64,000 nt of DNA, from the NCBI RefSeq assembly GCF_002688565.1, contig NZ_CP024011.1, positions 2,480,001-2,544,000 on the forward strand, written 5' to 3'. Position numbers and translations under genes: made by a program. Position 1 is the stretch's first letter, and each line of letters begins with the position of its first letter. This document shows, piece after piece, positions 32,765-47,223 of this stretch. The DNA is from Acinetobacter sp. LoGeW2-3. Its GTDB lineage: Bacteria; Pseudomonadota; Gammaproteobacteria; Pseudomonadales; Moraxellaceae. The notes under the pieces are model-generated. The model worked only from the letters and a program-made list of their open reading frames with translations. It did not search any database and was not told the origin of the DNA.

Positions 32765-33871
32765 ATGCAACAGCAATCTAATGGGCAAAACAAATTTTTG
32801 ATTGATGCTGATATCGGAGATGACGATGTCACATTACCGAGTTTACCTGCGGTCAATGTGCCAATTATAGAAACGCCACGCGAACAAGCCGTTGTTTCAG
32901 CGCCTGCCGCAACAGAAACGTCGAGTGAAGAATCTACTGCCAAAGGTGGTTTCTTTAGCCGTATGAAGGAAGGTTTGACCAAGACCCGCAAGAACTTTGC
33001 AGACGGTATGGTAAATATCCTGATCGGTGGCAAGGAAATTGATGACGAATTACTAGAAGAAGTAGAAGAGCAATTGCTGGTTGCAGATATTGGTGTAGAT
33101 GCAACCAAGACCATTATTGCCAATCTAACCGAACGTACTGCTCGTGGTGATTTGATTTACTCTCATTCGCTGTACAAAGCGCTTCAGGAAGAATTGGTTG
33201 CTTTATTGGCACCGCGTGTAAAACCGTTGCACATTGACCCGAACAAAAATCCTTATGTGATTCTTGTTGTCGGTGTAAATGGTGTCGGTAAAACCACTAC
33301 TATCGGTAAGCTGGCGAAGCGTTTACAAGGTGAAGGCAAGAAAGTCATGCTGGCAGCGGGTGATACCTTCCGTGCTGCGGCAACTGAACAGCTGCAAATC
33401 TGGGGTGAGCGCAATAACATCGCTGTGGTTGCTCAAGGTCACGGTGCAGATTCAGCCTCTGTAATTTTTGATGCTTTTGAAAGTGCGCGTGCCAAAGGTG
33501 TAGATGTCCTGATCGCAGATACAGCTGGTCGTTTGCACAACAAGAGCAACCTGATGCAAGAGCTGACCAAAGTAAAACGCGTGATGCAGAAGATTGATGC
33601 CACTGCACCACATGAAGTGATGCTGGTGGTTGACGCGGGTACAGGTCAGAACGCGATTAATCAGGTAGAAATGTTTGATGAAGCTGTAGGTCTGACTGGT
33701 ATTACTATTACTAAGTTAGATGGTACTGCCAAAGGTGGTGTGCTATTTAATATTGCCAGCCGCAGTCATGTGCCAATTCGCTTTATTGGTGTGGGTGAGA
33801 AAATTGACGATCTTCGTCCATTCTCTGCCAAGTCATTTGTTGCTGCATTATTTGAAACTGAAAATAAATAA
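32765..33871 (+). CDS. ftsY: Signal-recognition-particle receptor FtsY
   Basis: 368 residues. A short acidic A-domain lead (~70 residues, against ~200 in E. coli) precedes the N domain and the SRP GTPase G domain: GVNGVGKTTTIGKLAKRL (G1), AAGDTFRAAATEQL, IADTAGRLHNKSNLM (G3), TKLDGTAKGG (G4) and the closing RFIGVGEKIDDLRPF. It docks SRP-ribosome complexes at the membrane. AAGGATTCGGC precedes the ATG. Confidence 0.96.
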   Translation: MQQQSNGQNKFLIDADIGDDDVTLPSLPAVNVPIIETPREQAVVSAPAATETSSEESTAKGGFFSRMKEGLTKTRKNFADGMVNILIGGKEIDDELLEEVEEQLLVADIGVDATKTIIANLTERTARGDLIYSHSLYKALQEELVALLAPRVKPLHIDPNKNPYVILVVGVNGVGKTTTIGKLAKRLQGEGKKVMLAAGDTFRAAATEQLQIWGERNNIAVVAQGHGADSASVIFDAFESARAKGVDVLIADTAGRLHNKSNLMQELTKVKRVMQKIDATAPHEVMLVVDAGTGQNAINQVEMFDEAVGLTGITITKLDGTAKGGVLFNIASRSHVPIRFIGVGEKIDDLRPFSAKSFVAALFETENK

Positions 33872-33888
33872 TCGTGCAATAAGTCACA

Positions 33889-33916
33889 AAAACTCCGCCT
33901 AGTGCGGAGTTTTTTG
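33889..33916 (+). terminator. Terminator after ftsY
   Basis: ACTCCGC/GCGGAGT (33892-33910) with A-run and T6 flanks. Confidence 0.85.
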
Positions 33917-34045
33917 TTTTTAAATGAATTGATTGCTGTAAAAAGAAACAGCCTTGAACGCTTATGCCATAAGCCTTTAGGCCAAAGCCATTACAATAAA
34001 CAGGTCTAGCCTTTGGCTGGCATGTGTTGATTGGGGAAAGTGTAA

Positions 34046-34735
34046 ATGGCGTTATTAGATAAGATTGGGCATGTACTGACGACAGACCTGACTAAAGATT
34101 TTAAATTTTCAAAAAAGAGCAAAACTGAACAAGGGGATGAGCTGACATTTGTTGATCAGCTGAAAAAGCGCCGTAGTATTTATGCCTTGGGGAAGCGGGT
34201 GCATTATAGCCAGGCGTATATTGCTGAACTGATTCAGGCTGCAGTACGTAGCTGTCCTTCGGCATTCAATTCTCAAAGTGCACGAATCGTGATTCTGTTT
34301 GGGGATTCACATTTTAAATTCTGGGAAATCGTGAAAGAGGTTAAGCGCCAAGACATGCCTGCTCAGGTATTTGAAGGGAGTGAAATCAAGATCGATCAAT
34401 GTGCTAGAGCTTTTGGAACAGTGCTGTTCTATGAAGATCAAACGGTGATTCATCAGTTGCAGAAAAAAATGCCAATGAGTGCGGATGATTTTCCGGTCTG
34501 GTCTGAGCAGACTTCCGGTATGGCACAGTTTGCTGTCTGGACAGCTCTGGCAGATTCAGGTTTAGGGGCATCACTACAGCACTATAATCCAACGGTGGAT
34601 CAGGCAGTCGCAGCACATTTTAAAATTGATGGAAACTGGCAGCTACGCGCGCAACTTTGTTTTGGTTCTATTGAGCAGCCTGCAGAACCGCGTCCGGAGA
34701 CTAACTTTCAGGATCGCTTCCGCGTATTTGCTTAA
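34046..34735 (+). CDS. Nitroreductase-family protein, extended N-terminus
   Basis: 229 residues of the FMN-dependent nitroreductase fold: KKRRSIYALGKRVHYSQAY (FMN phosphate region), AVRSCPSAFNSQSARIVIL, AQFAVWTALADSGLGASLQHYNP and WQLRAQLCFGSIEQPA. It resembles the YdgI/MhqN type. It carries about 30 extra residues at its start (ALLDKIGHVLTTDLTKDF) compared with the paralogue that follows. The substrate is unknown; quinones or nitro compounds are likely for the family. Confidence 0.85.
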   Translation: MALLDKIGHVLTTDLTKDFKFSKKSKTEQGDELTFVDQLKKRRSIYALGKRVHYSQAYIAELIQAAVRSCPSAFNSQSARIVILFGDSHFKFWEIVKEVKRQDMPAQVFEGSEIKIDQCARAFGTVLFYEDQTVIHQLQKKMPMSADDFPVWSEQTSGMAQFAVWTALADSGLGASLQHYNPTVDQAVAAHFKIDGNWQLRAQLCFGSIEQPAEPRPETNFQDRFRVFA

Positions 34736-34925
34736 AATCATAAAGATAAAGAACCTGCTGGAAATACGTGCCAGTGGGTTCAATACAAATATTAAACGTT
34801 AAAAATCCTCTTATTGTTCTATAAATAAAACACTACGTTTCTTATATGCGCCTGTTTTTGGGTGATAAAAAGATTAATCTTTCTTTATCGATTTTGAACA
34901 AGACAAGATATACAAGAGGTTCTTC

Positions 34926-35519
34926 ATGGCATTTTTAGATCAAATCAAACAACGTCGCACCATTTATGCAATTGGCAATAACGTAACCTTAGATCAGGCA
35001 GAAATTGAAAATACAATTAAAGAAGCAGTACGTCATAGTCCATCTTCTTTTAACTCACAAACTTCTCGTGTGGTGATTCTGTTTGGTGAATCACATCAAA
35101 ATTTCTGGGACATTGTCCGTGATACGTTGAAGAAAATTGTGCCAGCCGATGCGTTTGAAGCTACGAACAATAAAATCAATAGTTTTGCAGCAGGCTATGG
35201 TACTGCGTTGTTTTATGAAGATCAGGAAGTGGTAAAAGAACTGCAAGCACAATTTCCATTGTATGCAGATAATTTCCCAGTATGGTCAGAACACTCTTCA
35301 GCAATTGCCCAATTTTCGACTTGGACAGCACTAGCGGAGAAAAATATTGGTGCATCGCTACAGCACTATAATCCGATCATTGATGATGAAGTTGCCATTG
35401 CTTTTGATGTGCCTTCAAGCTGGAAGCTACGCGCTCAACTAGTCTTTGGTTCAATTGAGGCGCCAGCAGGTGAGAAAACCTTTATGAATGATGAAGAGCG
35501 TTTTAAAACCTTTAACTAA
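34926..35519 (+). CDS. Nitroreductase-family protein
   Basis: 197 residues. It aligns along its length with the preceding gene (QRRTIYAIGNNVTLDQAEI, SPSSFNSQTSRVVILFGESH, SLQHYNPIIDDEV, WKLRAQLVFGSIEAPAGE). The pair looks like an old tandem duplication with moderate divergence. AAGAGG precedes the ATG. An FMN-dependent NAD(P)H reductase role is expected; substrate not identified. Confidence 0.87.
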   Translation: MAFLDQIKQRRTIYAIGNNVTLDQAEIENTIKEAVRHSPSSFNSQTSRVVILFGESHQNFWDIVRDTLKKIVPADAFEATNNKINSFAAGYGTALFYEDQEVVKELQAQFPLYADNFPVWSEHSSAIAQFSTWTALAEKNIGASLQHYNPIIDDEVAIAFDVPSSWKLRAQLVFGSIEAPAGEKTFMNDEERFKTFN

Positions 35520-35535
35520 GACTTAGTGGAATAAT

Positions 35536-35563
35536 AAAAAGGAGTGCTTCGGTGCTCCTTTTT
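35536..35563 (+). terminator. Terminator after the second nitroreductase gene
   Basis: AAAAAGGAG...CTCCTTTTT with a TTCG-capped stem containing two G-T pairs, 17 bp beyond the stop. Confidence 0.8.
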
Positions 35564-35717
35564 ATTTTGCTCTTATTTAAGTCTAGGTACTTAGCTGAAT
35601 AAATCAGATGGATATACAGATATATGCTTGAAGTACTGGCTGTTTGTCTAAGTGATTTATCATAAAATTGTCACGTATACTCCACATAGTGCAAACAGAC
35701 TTAAATAATCAGGAAGA

Positions 35718-36389
35718 ATGAGGCAAATGAATTTACGTATTGCGATCGCAGCAGCGGCTTTAATGGGAAGTACTTCTGTTTTTTCTGCAGTGACTTTGAC
35801 GGCACCGGAAGAAATCAACATTGTTGCGGTAAATGAGCAAGAGGTGAATAGTGGATTAATACGTAAAAACCAGACCTATAAAATAGATCCAGGTTCAAAT
35901 AGTATTAGTGTGCGTTATACAGAATTCTTTGAGCATACGGACAGTACTCATGACATTTTAAAATCAGGCGTAGTAACCGTAAAAACACCAGAACTGAAAG
36001 ATGGAGAAAGTTACCGTCTGGCTTTGATTAATGCACCTAAAGATTTTAATGTAGCACAAAAATATAAAGACCAACCGATTATTGGTTTATATGATGCTAA
36101 AAATCAGCTACTGGTACAGCAGGTAGGGGCAAATAGCGAAGCCAAACCATTATTGGGCAAGAGTGTGCTGGGTAAAGCGGTAGACCTGACCACTAAAACA
36201 CTTACACCAGTGAATCAGCCTGCGCCAGTTTATACCCAGGCAGCAGTTGCACCTGTAGTTGCTAAAGTAAATACTGCTCAAACTGCAGCACAAACCTCAA
36301 CTGATCAAGCACTCATTCAGCTTTGGCAAAAAGCATCTAAAGCAGAACGTCAGAAATTTATGAGCTGGCTGGCTGAACAGGCTGATTAG
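35718..36389 (+). CDS. DUF2057/YccT-like secreted protein
   Basis: 223 residues with a signal peptide (LRIAIAAAALMGSTSVFSA). The first part (VTLTAPEEINIVAVNEQEVNSG, ISVRYTEFFEHTDSTHDILKSGVV, DGESYRLALINAP) matches the YccT/DUF2057 periplasmic family. The C-terminal tail (LIQLWQKASKAERQKFMSWL) is a helical motif often found at the end of these proteins. Function unknown. An ATG three codons downstream (35727) could be the true start. Confidence 0.75.
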   Translation: MRQMNLRIAIAAAALMGSTSVFSAVTLTAPEEINIVAVNEQEVNSGLIRKNQTYKIDPGSNSISVRYTEFFEHTDSTHDILKSGVVTVKTPELKDGESYRLALINAPKDFNVAQKYKDQPIIGLYDAKNQLLVQQVGANSEAKPLLGKSVLGKAVDLTTKTLTPVNQPAPVYTQAAVAPVVAKVNTAQTAAQTSTDQALIQLWQKASKAERQKFMSWLAEQAD

Positions 36390-36412
36390 AAAGCAATTAA
36401 TAATCACATGAT

Positions 36413-36440
36413 AAAGATCGAAGCTATTTCGGTCTTTTTT
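36413..36440 (+). terminator. Terminator before the rRNA operon
   Basis: AAAGATCGAA/TTCGGTCTTT with one G-T pair, followed by T6. It ends the DUF2057 gene and insulates the rrn promoter. Confidence 0.75.
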
Positions 36441-36580
36441 GTTTTGAAGGGTGGTTACATTTTGAAAATACATTACAGGCTGAAATGATGGATTTATACC
36501 CACAAAGCTGCTAAAAATACGCATTCAGGATAAAAAATGAACGACCAAATCATATTTTCATATATTTTTATGAAAAGCAC

Positions 36581-36608
36581 TTGCGCTCATTGTGAAACTG
36601 TATAGAAT
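36581..36608 (+). promoter_or_regulatory. Putative rrn promoter
   Basis: TTGCGC (36581-36586), a 16-bp spacer and TAGAAT (36603-36608), followed by a GC-containing ACGCAGCAC discriminator. Upstream is an A+T-rich UP-like stretch. It lies about 250 bp before the 16S gene. Confidence 0.65.
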
Positions 36609-36703
36609 ACGCAGCACACCAACGCAATGCACGAAACGAAACGTTAAGTGATTGAGTTGGAACTTAAAGCTGATGAGGTTTTAAGTGAGATCATTAAGAG
36701 ATT

Positions 36704-36726
36704 ATGAAGAACAACTTGTGTGGATT
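36704..36726 (+). other. 16S processing stem, 5' arm
   Basis: ATGAAGAACAACTTGT followed by GTGGATT. It is complementary to 38418-38441 on the far side of the 16S gene, with one extra base there. This is the expected layout of an RNase III cleavage stalk. Confidence 0.8.
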
Positions 36727-36855
36727 TTTACTGGTTGATCGATCGAAATTATTTTCATTGATTGATGGTAGAAATTACTCGAAGTTTATTTGAGAAATAT
36801 TTGTCAGAAAATTGATGAGCCAAGATTGGTACCCTTTAAAGGTACTACTGATTTT

Positions 36856-38394
<1,539 letters not shown>

Positions 38395-38417
38395 ACGAAA
38401 GATTGACGATTGGTAAG

Positions 38418-38441
38418 AATCCACAACAAGTTGTTCTTCAT
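38418..38441 (+). other. 16S processing stem, 3' arm
   Basis: AATCCACAACAAG followed by TTGTTCTTCAT, the partner of 36704-36726. Confidence 0.8.
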
Positions 38442-38455
38442 GACGATGTATCTGA

Positions 38456-38532
<77 letters not shown>

Positions 38533-38597
38533 CTACTGACGAAGCAAGCAATTGCAGAGCGAATAGAAAATCAGAACATTGACTTAATTGATAAGCT

Positions 38598-38673
38598 GGG
38601 GACTTAGCTTAGTTGGTAGAGCGCCTGCTTTGCACGCAGGAGGTCAGGAGTTCGACTCTCCTAGTCTCCACCA
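38598..38673 (+). tRNA. alaT: tRNA-Ala (TGC)
   Basis: 76 nt, acceptor GGGGACT/AGTCTCC, CCA encoded, anticodon TGC at 38631-38633 in loop TTTGCAC. It is the second spacer tRNA. Confidence 0.97.
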
Positions 38674-39126
38674 AATTTCAAGATCATAAAAGCACTGCTT
38701 TTACTTGAAATTTAAGCAAGAAGCTACGCTTCGCGCAGTATGTGAACATACGGCAGCGATGTTGTTTAGTTCCTAAGCGATCAAGTGCGTAGATCCTAGA
38801 GATTAACAAGTAGAAGCGTTAAGATACGCACCACTTGATAATCTCTGTGATTTATCACAGTAATGTACTCCGACGAGGATGCATTAAATCATTAACAGAA
38901 TATATTTGAGTTGAAATAATTTGTTCAAACTCGTTGAAAGCAACACAGGCAACTGTGAAGCGATTAAATGAGTTCTAGCGATTAAACTGAATCAAGCGTT
39001 TTGGTATATGAATCTAATTGAAGCTGTACAGTGATTAAGTTCACGAAACTCTAACTGTGTAATTAACTGAGTGATCGGTTGATTATGTTGTTTATCCTAC
39101 TTGTAGGGATGAACGACTGTTTGGGG
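38674..39126 (+). other. 16S-23S spacer, distal part
   Basis: About 450 bp between tRNA-Ala and the 23S processing stem. It contains several small hairpins (for example CTGTGATTTATCACAG near 38843) but no gene. Confidence 0.7.
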
Positions 39127-39133
39127 TTGTATA

Positions 39134-39140
<7 letters not shown>
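39118..39140 (+). other. 23S processing stem, 5' arm
   Basis: Ends GTTGTATAGTCAAG, which pairs perfectly for 14 bp with CTTGACTATACAAC at 42018-42031. Pairing continues outward with a bulge and a wobble. Confidence 0.8.
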
Positions 39141-42017
<2,877 letters not shown>

Positions 42018-42024
<7 letters not shown>

Positions 42025-42041
42025 ATACAACACCCAAGCAG
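42018..42041 (+). other. 23S processing stem, 3' arm
   Basis: Begins CTTGACTATACAAC and is the partner of 39118-39140. It extends the end helix of 23S into an RNase III substrate. Confidence 0.8.
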
Positions 42042-42241
42042 TTGTATACGAACTTCGAAAGAAGTGAGCATCAATTGATTTCATATTGATCTAACGATCA
42101 GACAAAAACTTGATTTAGTGAACGCTAAAGCGCAAACTACGACAACTCAGATACATCTGTTAATGAATTCTATTTGAAGAAAGCTAGGCACGAAGAGCAC
42201 TGCTCTGAGAGAAGACCATAGCGAGTAAGCATACCAGTTGT

Positions 42242-42356
42242 GCTGGCGACCATAGCAAGAGTGAACCACCTGATCCCTTCCCGAACTCAGAAGTGAAACC
42301 TCTTAGCGCTGATGGTAGTGTGGGGTTTCCCATGTGAGAGTAAGTCATCGCCAGCT
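42242..42356 (+). rRNA. rrf: 5S ribosomal RNA
   Basis: About 115 nt from GCTGGCGACCATAGCAAG to CATCGCCAGC, with the internal CCCGAACTCAGAAGTGAAAC of 5S rRNA. The end helix GCTGGCGA/TCGCCAGC is complete. Confidence 0.96.
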
Positions 42357-42366
42357 CATTATTCCA

Positions 42367-42397
42367 AAAGCCCCCTGCTAGCCAGGGGGCTTTTTTT
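42367..42397 (+). terminator. rRNA operon terminator
   Basis: AGCCCCCTG/CAGGGGGCT with a 5-nt loop, followed by T7, 12 bp after 5S. Confidence 0.92.
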
Positions 42398-42639
42398 ATG
42401 GGTGATAAAATTAGTTAAACTCACATAATGATTAAAACAGAATATTCATATGTATCCAAAATATTATCTTAATTATTTCTTAGCCAATATTGTGGGATGT
42501 AATTTTTATATTACTTGTATAAGCCTTATTAAAAATATTACTTATCATAAGGGGATATTGATGGCTGCATGAGTCTTTGGTGTAGTCATAATGCATATAA
42601 TAATTATCCGTTTACCTTTTTTTAATAAATATTATTTGA
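42398..42639. other. A+T-rich region between the rrn terminator and the split reading frame
   Basis: No intact gene. An AAGGGG followed by ATGGCTGCATGA (42551-42572) looks like a ribosome binding site and start, but the frame stops after three codons. It may be the decayed start of the reading frame split by the insertion element. Confidence 0.45.
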
Positions 42640-42709
42640 ATCGAAAAAATAAAAAATACTGTGGTTCCAGATCGTGCTGGAAATCTCGCAGAAGCTAAAG
42701 CTGCCTTTG
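42640..42709 (+). pseudogene. 5' part of a small reading frame split by the IS21 element
   Basis: The frame reads VVPDRAGNLAEAKAAF up to the TTTG target site. There is no good start codon: a TGA lies at 42637 and only a GTG at 42661 is available. If the element and one TTTG are removed, the frame runs straight into the part at 44669-44802. Confidence 0.65.
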
Positions 42710-42797
42710 TGTTATCGGCAGTGTAAAAATGACCCCCTAACGGCATTTAAAAACTGACCCCCTTGGTTAATATAGCGGTCATTTTGGACTGCTCAAC

Positions 42798-44590
<1,793 letters not shown>

Positions 44591-44668
44591 TAGGAAATCA
44601 AAGGGGTCAATTTTACTTTGCCATTCGTAAGGTAAAAGGGGTCAGTTTTTAAATGCCGTTGACATTTG

Positions 44669-44802
44669 CAATAAGTGGTTTATTTTCAGCGAGTGTATTC
44701 TGTTTGATTTTAATTAGTATTGGAGTTCCTGATCATATATTTGAATATGCTTTTCTTGCAGGAATTTCAACAGCCATCATTAGTGGTTATTATGAACCTT
44801 AA
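44669..44802 (+). pseudogene. 3' part of the split membrane-protein reading frame
   Basis: It continues the frame from 42709 as AISGLFSASVFCLILISIG (one membrane helix), then a second hydrophobic stretch (FLAGISTAIISGYY) and stops at 44800-44802. The joined frame would be about 67 codons with no interruption at the junction. The family is not recognised. Confidence 0.65.
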
Positions 44803-44820
44803 GCTCAAGTTAGAATAATA

Positions 44821-44848
44821 TTTAAAGCCTGAGTTTTCAGGCTTTAAA
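44821..44848. terminator. Bidirectional terminator
   Basis: A perfect 12-bp stem TTTAAAGCCTGA/TCAGGCTTTAAA with a 4-nt loop, between the split reading frame and the minus-strand Roadblock operon. Confidence 0.8.
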
Positions 44849-44862
44849 TATTTAAAAAGATA

Positions 44863-45279
44863 TTAAATCTGAAAGCCAGAAATATCTTGAGCGATTTTTT
44901 TAGTACAGTATAGTAGCTGTCCTAAAAGTACGTCACTGGATGTCATTATTAATATTAGCATAGGGTATTTTTGATGAGGAATAGCAGTTAAGATTGCTTT
45001 ACCATTATTAGCATCTAGTGTAATGCTTTGGCAGCCTTCAAGTTGTAATTCCTGCATAAATGCTTGAACCATAGCCACAATGGAACTACTTACTGCAGCA
45101 AGTTTTCCTTTACCATTGGTTTTGATTTTCTCAAATGAAGCCAATTCAAATCCATCTGAAGAGCAGAGCATAGTGAGTTCTACGCCTTGCACATTCAGTA
45201 AGAGTTCTTGAATCTGCTTGGCTGCAAATTCTGTTAATTCCTGTGGAGCAGTGCGTTTTGCGAGATCATTTAAGGACAT
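44863..45279 (-). CDS. Roadblock/LC7-domain protein B
   Basis: 138 residues. A helix at the start is followed by the Roadblock pattern QGVELTMLCSSDGFELASF, a middle helix (KLAAVSSSIVAMVQAFMQEL), then ITLDANNGKAILTAIPHQ and YPMLILIMTSSDVLLGQLL. Roadblock proteins regulate small GTPases as exchange or activating factors or as localisers (MglB, CvnB). Last gene of the four-gene cluster, 10 bp behind the GTPase gene. Confidence 0.82.
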   Translation of the reverse strand: MSLNDLAKRTAPQELTEFAAKQIQELLLNVQGVELTMLCSSDGFELASFEKIKTNGKGKLAAVSSSIVAMVQAFMQELQLEGCQSITLDANNGKAILTAIPHQKYPMLILIMTSSDVLLGQLLYCTKKIAQDISGFQI

Positions 45280-45289
45280 GGACTTTTCT

Positions 45290-45826
45290 TTAGGCAGTGA
45301 GTTGGACTTCAGCTTTTGCGATTAGAGCATCAACTAGCATTAACACATCATTTTTTTCACGGGCATCAATAAAGAACATTGGATGAATGCAGTCCTGATT
45401 TTCAGCCCAGTCATGATAGAGCGCAGCATTATTTTTAGCTTTTTTATCAATATGGGTAATGCCAATGACAACGTTTTTAACTTTATCCTTAAAATAATCT
45501 AGGTAAAATTCTAACTCTTGTAATGGCTCATCAATACTGTCATCAATGAGGAGGATTACTCCAATTGCTCCTTGTGTGATCACGTTCCAGATAAAGTCAA
45601 AGCGTTGTTGGCCTGGCGTGCCGTATAAGCCCACTTTGATGCCATCCTCTAGCACGAGTTCACCGTAATCGATTCCCACTGTAGTTAGTGACTTTTGGTG
45701 GGCCTCAAGATCGGTATTAATTGCTTCGGTACTTAATACATCAATATTAGAGATGGTACGAATAGCTGTGGTTTTGCCAGCACCCATGCTACCAGCAAAT
45801 ACCAATTTAAATTGGTGCAGGATCAA
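45290..45826 (-). CDS. Small Ras-like GTPase of the MglA/CvnD type
   Basis: 178 residues. G1 is FAGSMGAGKTTAIRTI, the switch-II segment reads YGTPGQQRFDFIWNVI (Gly-Thr-Pro-Gly-Gln, typical of the prokaryotic SRPRB-like GTPase group), G4 is the variant ITHIDKK and G5 is IDARE. No lipidation or membrane segment is seen. It lies between two Roadblock-type genes and the unknown 323-aa gene, so it is probably the switch of this module. Confidence 0.85.
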   Translation of the reverse strand: MILHQFKLVFAGSMGAGKTTAIRTISNIDVLSTEAINTDLEAHQKSLTTVGIDYGELVLEDGIKVGLYGTPGQQRFDFIWNVITQGAIGVILLIDDSIDEPLQELEFYLDYFKDKVKNVVIGITHIDKKAKNNAALYHDWAENQDCIHPMFFIDAREKNDVLMLVDALIAKAEVQLTA

Positions 45827-45838
45827 ACTAAATTACTC

Positions 45839-46810
45839 CTAGATACCGAGCTTCTTGCGTAATTTGCTAAAGAAACTCATCATTTTATTACCTTGCTTTT
45901 GAATAGGATCGGTTGCATTTTTGAAGAATTTGGCTTGATCGGATGATATAGGTTCAAGCATATTGGCGAGTTGTGCAGTGCATAAGAATTGATGAATATA
46001 TTTTTCACCTAATTTCAGCTGTTGTTGTGCATAAGCAACAGATGAACCTTCGCTAAAAAGCGCAGCTAATTTGAATAAGTCTTTGCGTTCTTCAAAGTTC
46101 TTGATCTGTGGCCATTTTGTTAATCTGTAATAGTCTGGATATTCAAGGTTTACAAACTGCAGGTGACACCATACAAAATTCCAGATTCCTTGATTGAGGT
46201 CTTCTGGGCGTGTTTGTGTACGGAATTGTACAATACTATTTAGATCTGCAGGTTCTATGCTTAATTCTGTATTGGAATTTGGATACCAGTCATTTGCTGG
46301 ATAGAAACAATGTTGTTCTAGATCGATAAGTGCAACACGTTCATCACCATTTTTGATCATGTATTTGCTATGACCTGAGGATTGAAATAGCTCATCCAAT
46401 ATTGATCTAAATGACTGATACGCTATTTTTGCACTGTACGTCGAAGTTGTTGGTGTTAGTTGTGTGATTGTATGAAGTCTTTGAGCACCTGACAAAAACT
46501 CATCTTGTAGCCATTCAACTAAAGCATGGGGCTGTTCAAAAGGTAAGAACAATGTGTCCTCAATCACCTGAGATGACAGCGCAGGATTCTTTTCGACTTG
46601 AAGAATTGTAAGATTATTATCTTTAATTTTTTGAATATGGGGTAAATCAATAAAGTCCTTATTTACTAATAAAAGCTGCAATTTCTGGTCAGTAAGATTA
46701 GTCCATACCAGATTATATTTTTCACTCAAAACATTCATCATTGTACTTTTAAATACATTGATTAAAGAGAGGCTGAGTCCAAAAATGGAAATATGGAGAG
46801 TATCTTTCAT
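45839..46810 (-). CDS. Unknown 323-aa protein in the Roadblock-GTPase operon
   Basis: No family is recognised. Residues ~1-110 alternate strands and helices (HISIFGLSLSLINVFKS, LQLLLVNKDF, NLTILQVEKN), suggesting a Rossmann or receiver-like domain. The middle is aromatic-rich (NDWYPNSNTELS, GIWNFVWCHLQFVNLEYPDY). A helical patch (LFKLAALFSEGSSVAYAQQQ) could be a winged-helix. The end is a basic amphipathic tail (KMMSFFSKLRKKLGI) that could touch the membrane. The gene ends 12 bp before the GTPase gene. Confidence 0.75.
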   Translation of the reverse strand: MKDTLHISIFGLSLSLINVFKSTMMNVLSEKYNLVWTNLTDQKLQLLLVNKDFIDLPHIQKIKDNNLTILQVEKNPALSSQVIEDTLFLPFEQPHALVEWLQDEFLSGAQRLHTITQLTPTTSTYSAKIAYQSFRSILDELFQSSGHSKYMIKNGDERVALIDLEQHCFYPANDWYPNSNTELSIEPADLNSIVQFRTQTRPEDLNQGIWNFVWCHLQFVNLEYPDYYRLTKWPQIKNFEERKDLFKLAALFSEGSSVAYAQQQLKLGEKYIHQFLCTAQLANMLEPISSDQAKFFKNATDPIQKQGNKMMSFFSKLRKKLGI

Positions 46811-46825
46811 AATGATGTACTCAGT

Positions 46826-46854
46826 TTAAGAGCTACCGGAAAAGTAGCTCTTAA
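46826..46854 (-). promoter_or_regulatory. Intra-operon hairpin between Roadblock A and the 323-aa gene
   Basis: A perfect 11-bp stem TTAAGAGCTAC/GTAGCTCTTAA with a 7-nt loop. On the minus strand no T-run follows, so it looks like an RNA-stabilising or processing element rather than a terminator. Confidence 0.65.
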
Positions 46855-46863
46855 ATGGCTTAA

Positions 46864-47223
46864 TTAAGCGAAATCTAAACCTTTTTCAAAGCGTTTTAAT
46901 TCGTGACGCGCCATGGCAAGGTTGGCACGGCTACGGTCAAGAACTAAGTAAAGGAACAAAGTTTCGTTTGAATCAAGTGGACGTAGCAAGTGATATTGCT
47001 TGCCTAAAGTGATTAGAATGTCTTCGATTGAATCATTCAGATTCAGGCTTGCTGCTACACGACGTTTCGCACGTACAACTTCTGTGTTACCTGCAGCTGC
47101 AAGTTCAAGATCAATTGTATTGTTGCCAAGAGTTGCCAATGCAAGACCGCTGTCGCTGTCTACAAGTGCTGCTGCAACGAAACCATCAGTATCTGTAAGT
47201 GCATCTAAAGTAAGCTTAGCCAT
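46864..47223 (-). CDS. Roadblock/LC7-like protein A
   Basis: 119 residues from the ATG at 47221-47223, preceded by GGGGA. An upstream in-frame start would add 27 hydrophobic residues and is less likely. The pattern [78 protein letters not shown] is that of a Roadblock domain. Codon use suggests good expression. It is first in the cluster and separated by 53 bp from the next gene. Confidence 0.78.
   Translation of the reverse strand: MAKLTLDALTDTDGFVAAALVDSDSGLALATLGNNTIDLELAAAGNTEVVRAKRRVAASLNLNDSIEDILITLGKQYHLLRPLDSNETLFLYLVLDRSRANLAMARHELKRFEKGLDFA

Larger units (their letters stand above)
36441..36855 (+). other. rRNA operon leader region
   Basis: 415 bp without a gene. It holds the rrn promoter (36581-36608) and the upstream half of the 16S processing stem (36704-36726). 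No clear boxA was identified. Confidence 0.8.

Noticed and set aside
42561-42572. ATG with a good ribosome binding site giving a 3-codon frame
   Set aside because: It stops at once, so it is not called a gene; it is noted as a possible decayed start of the split reading frame.
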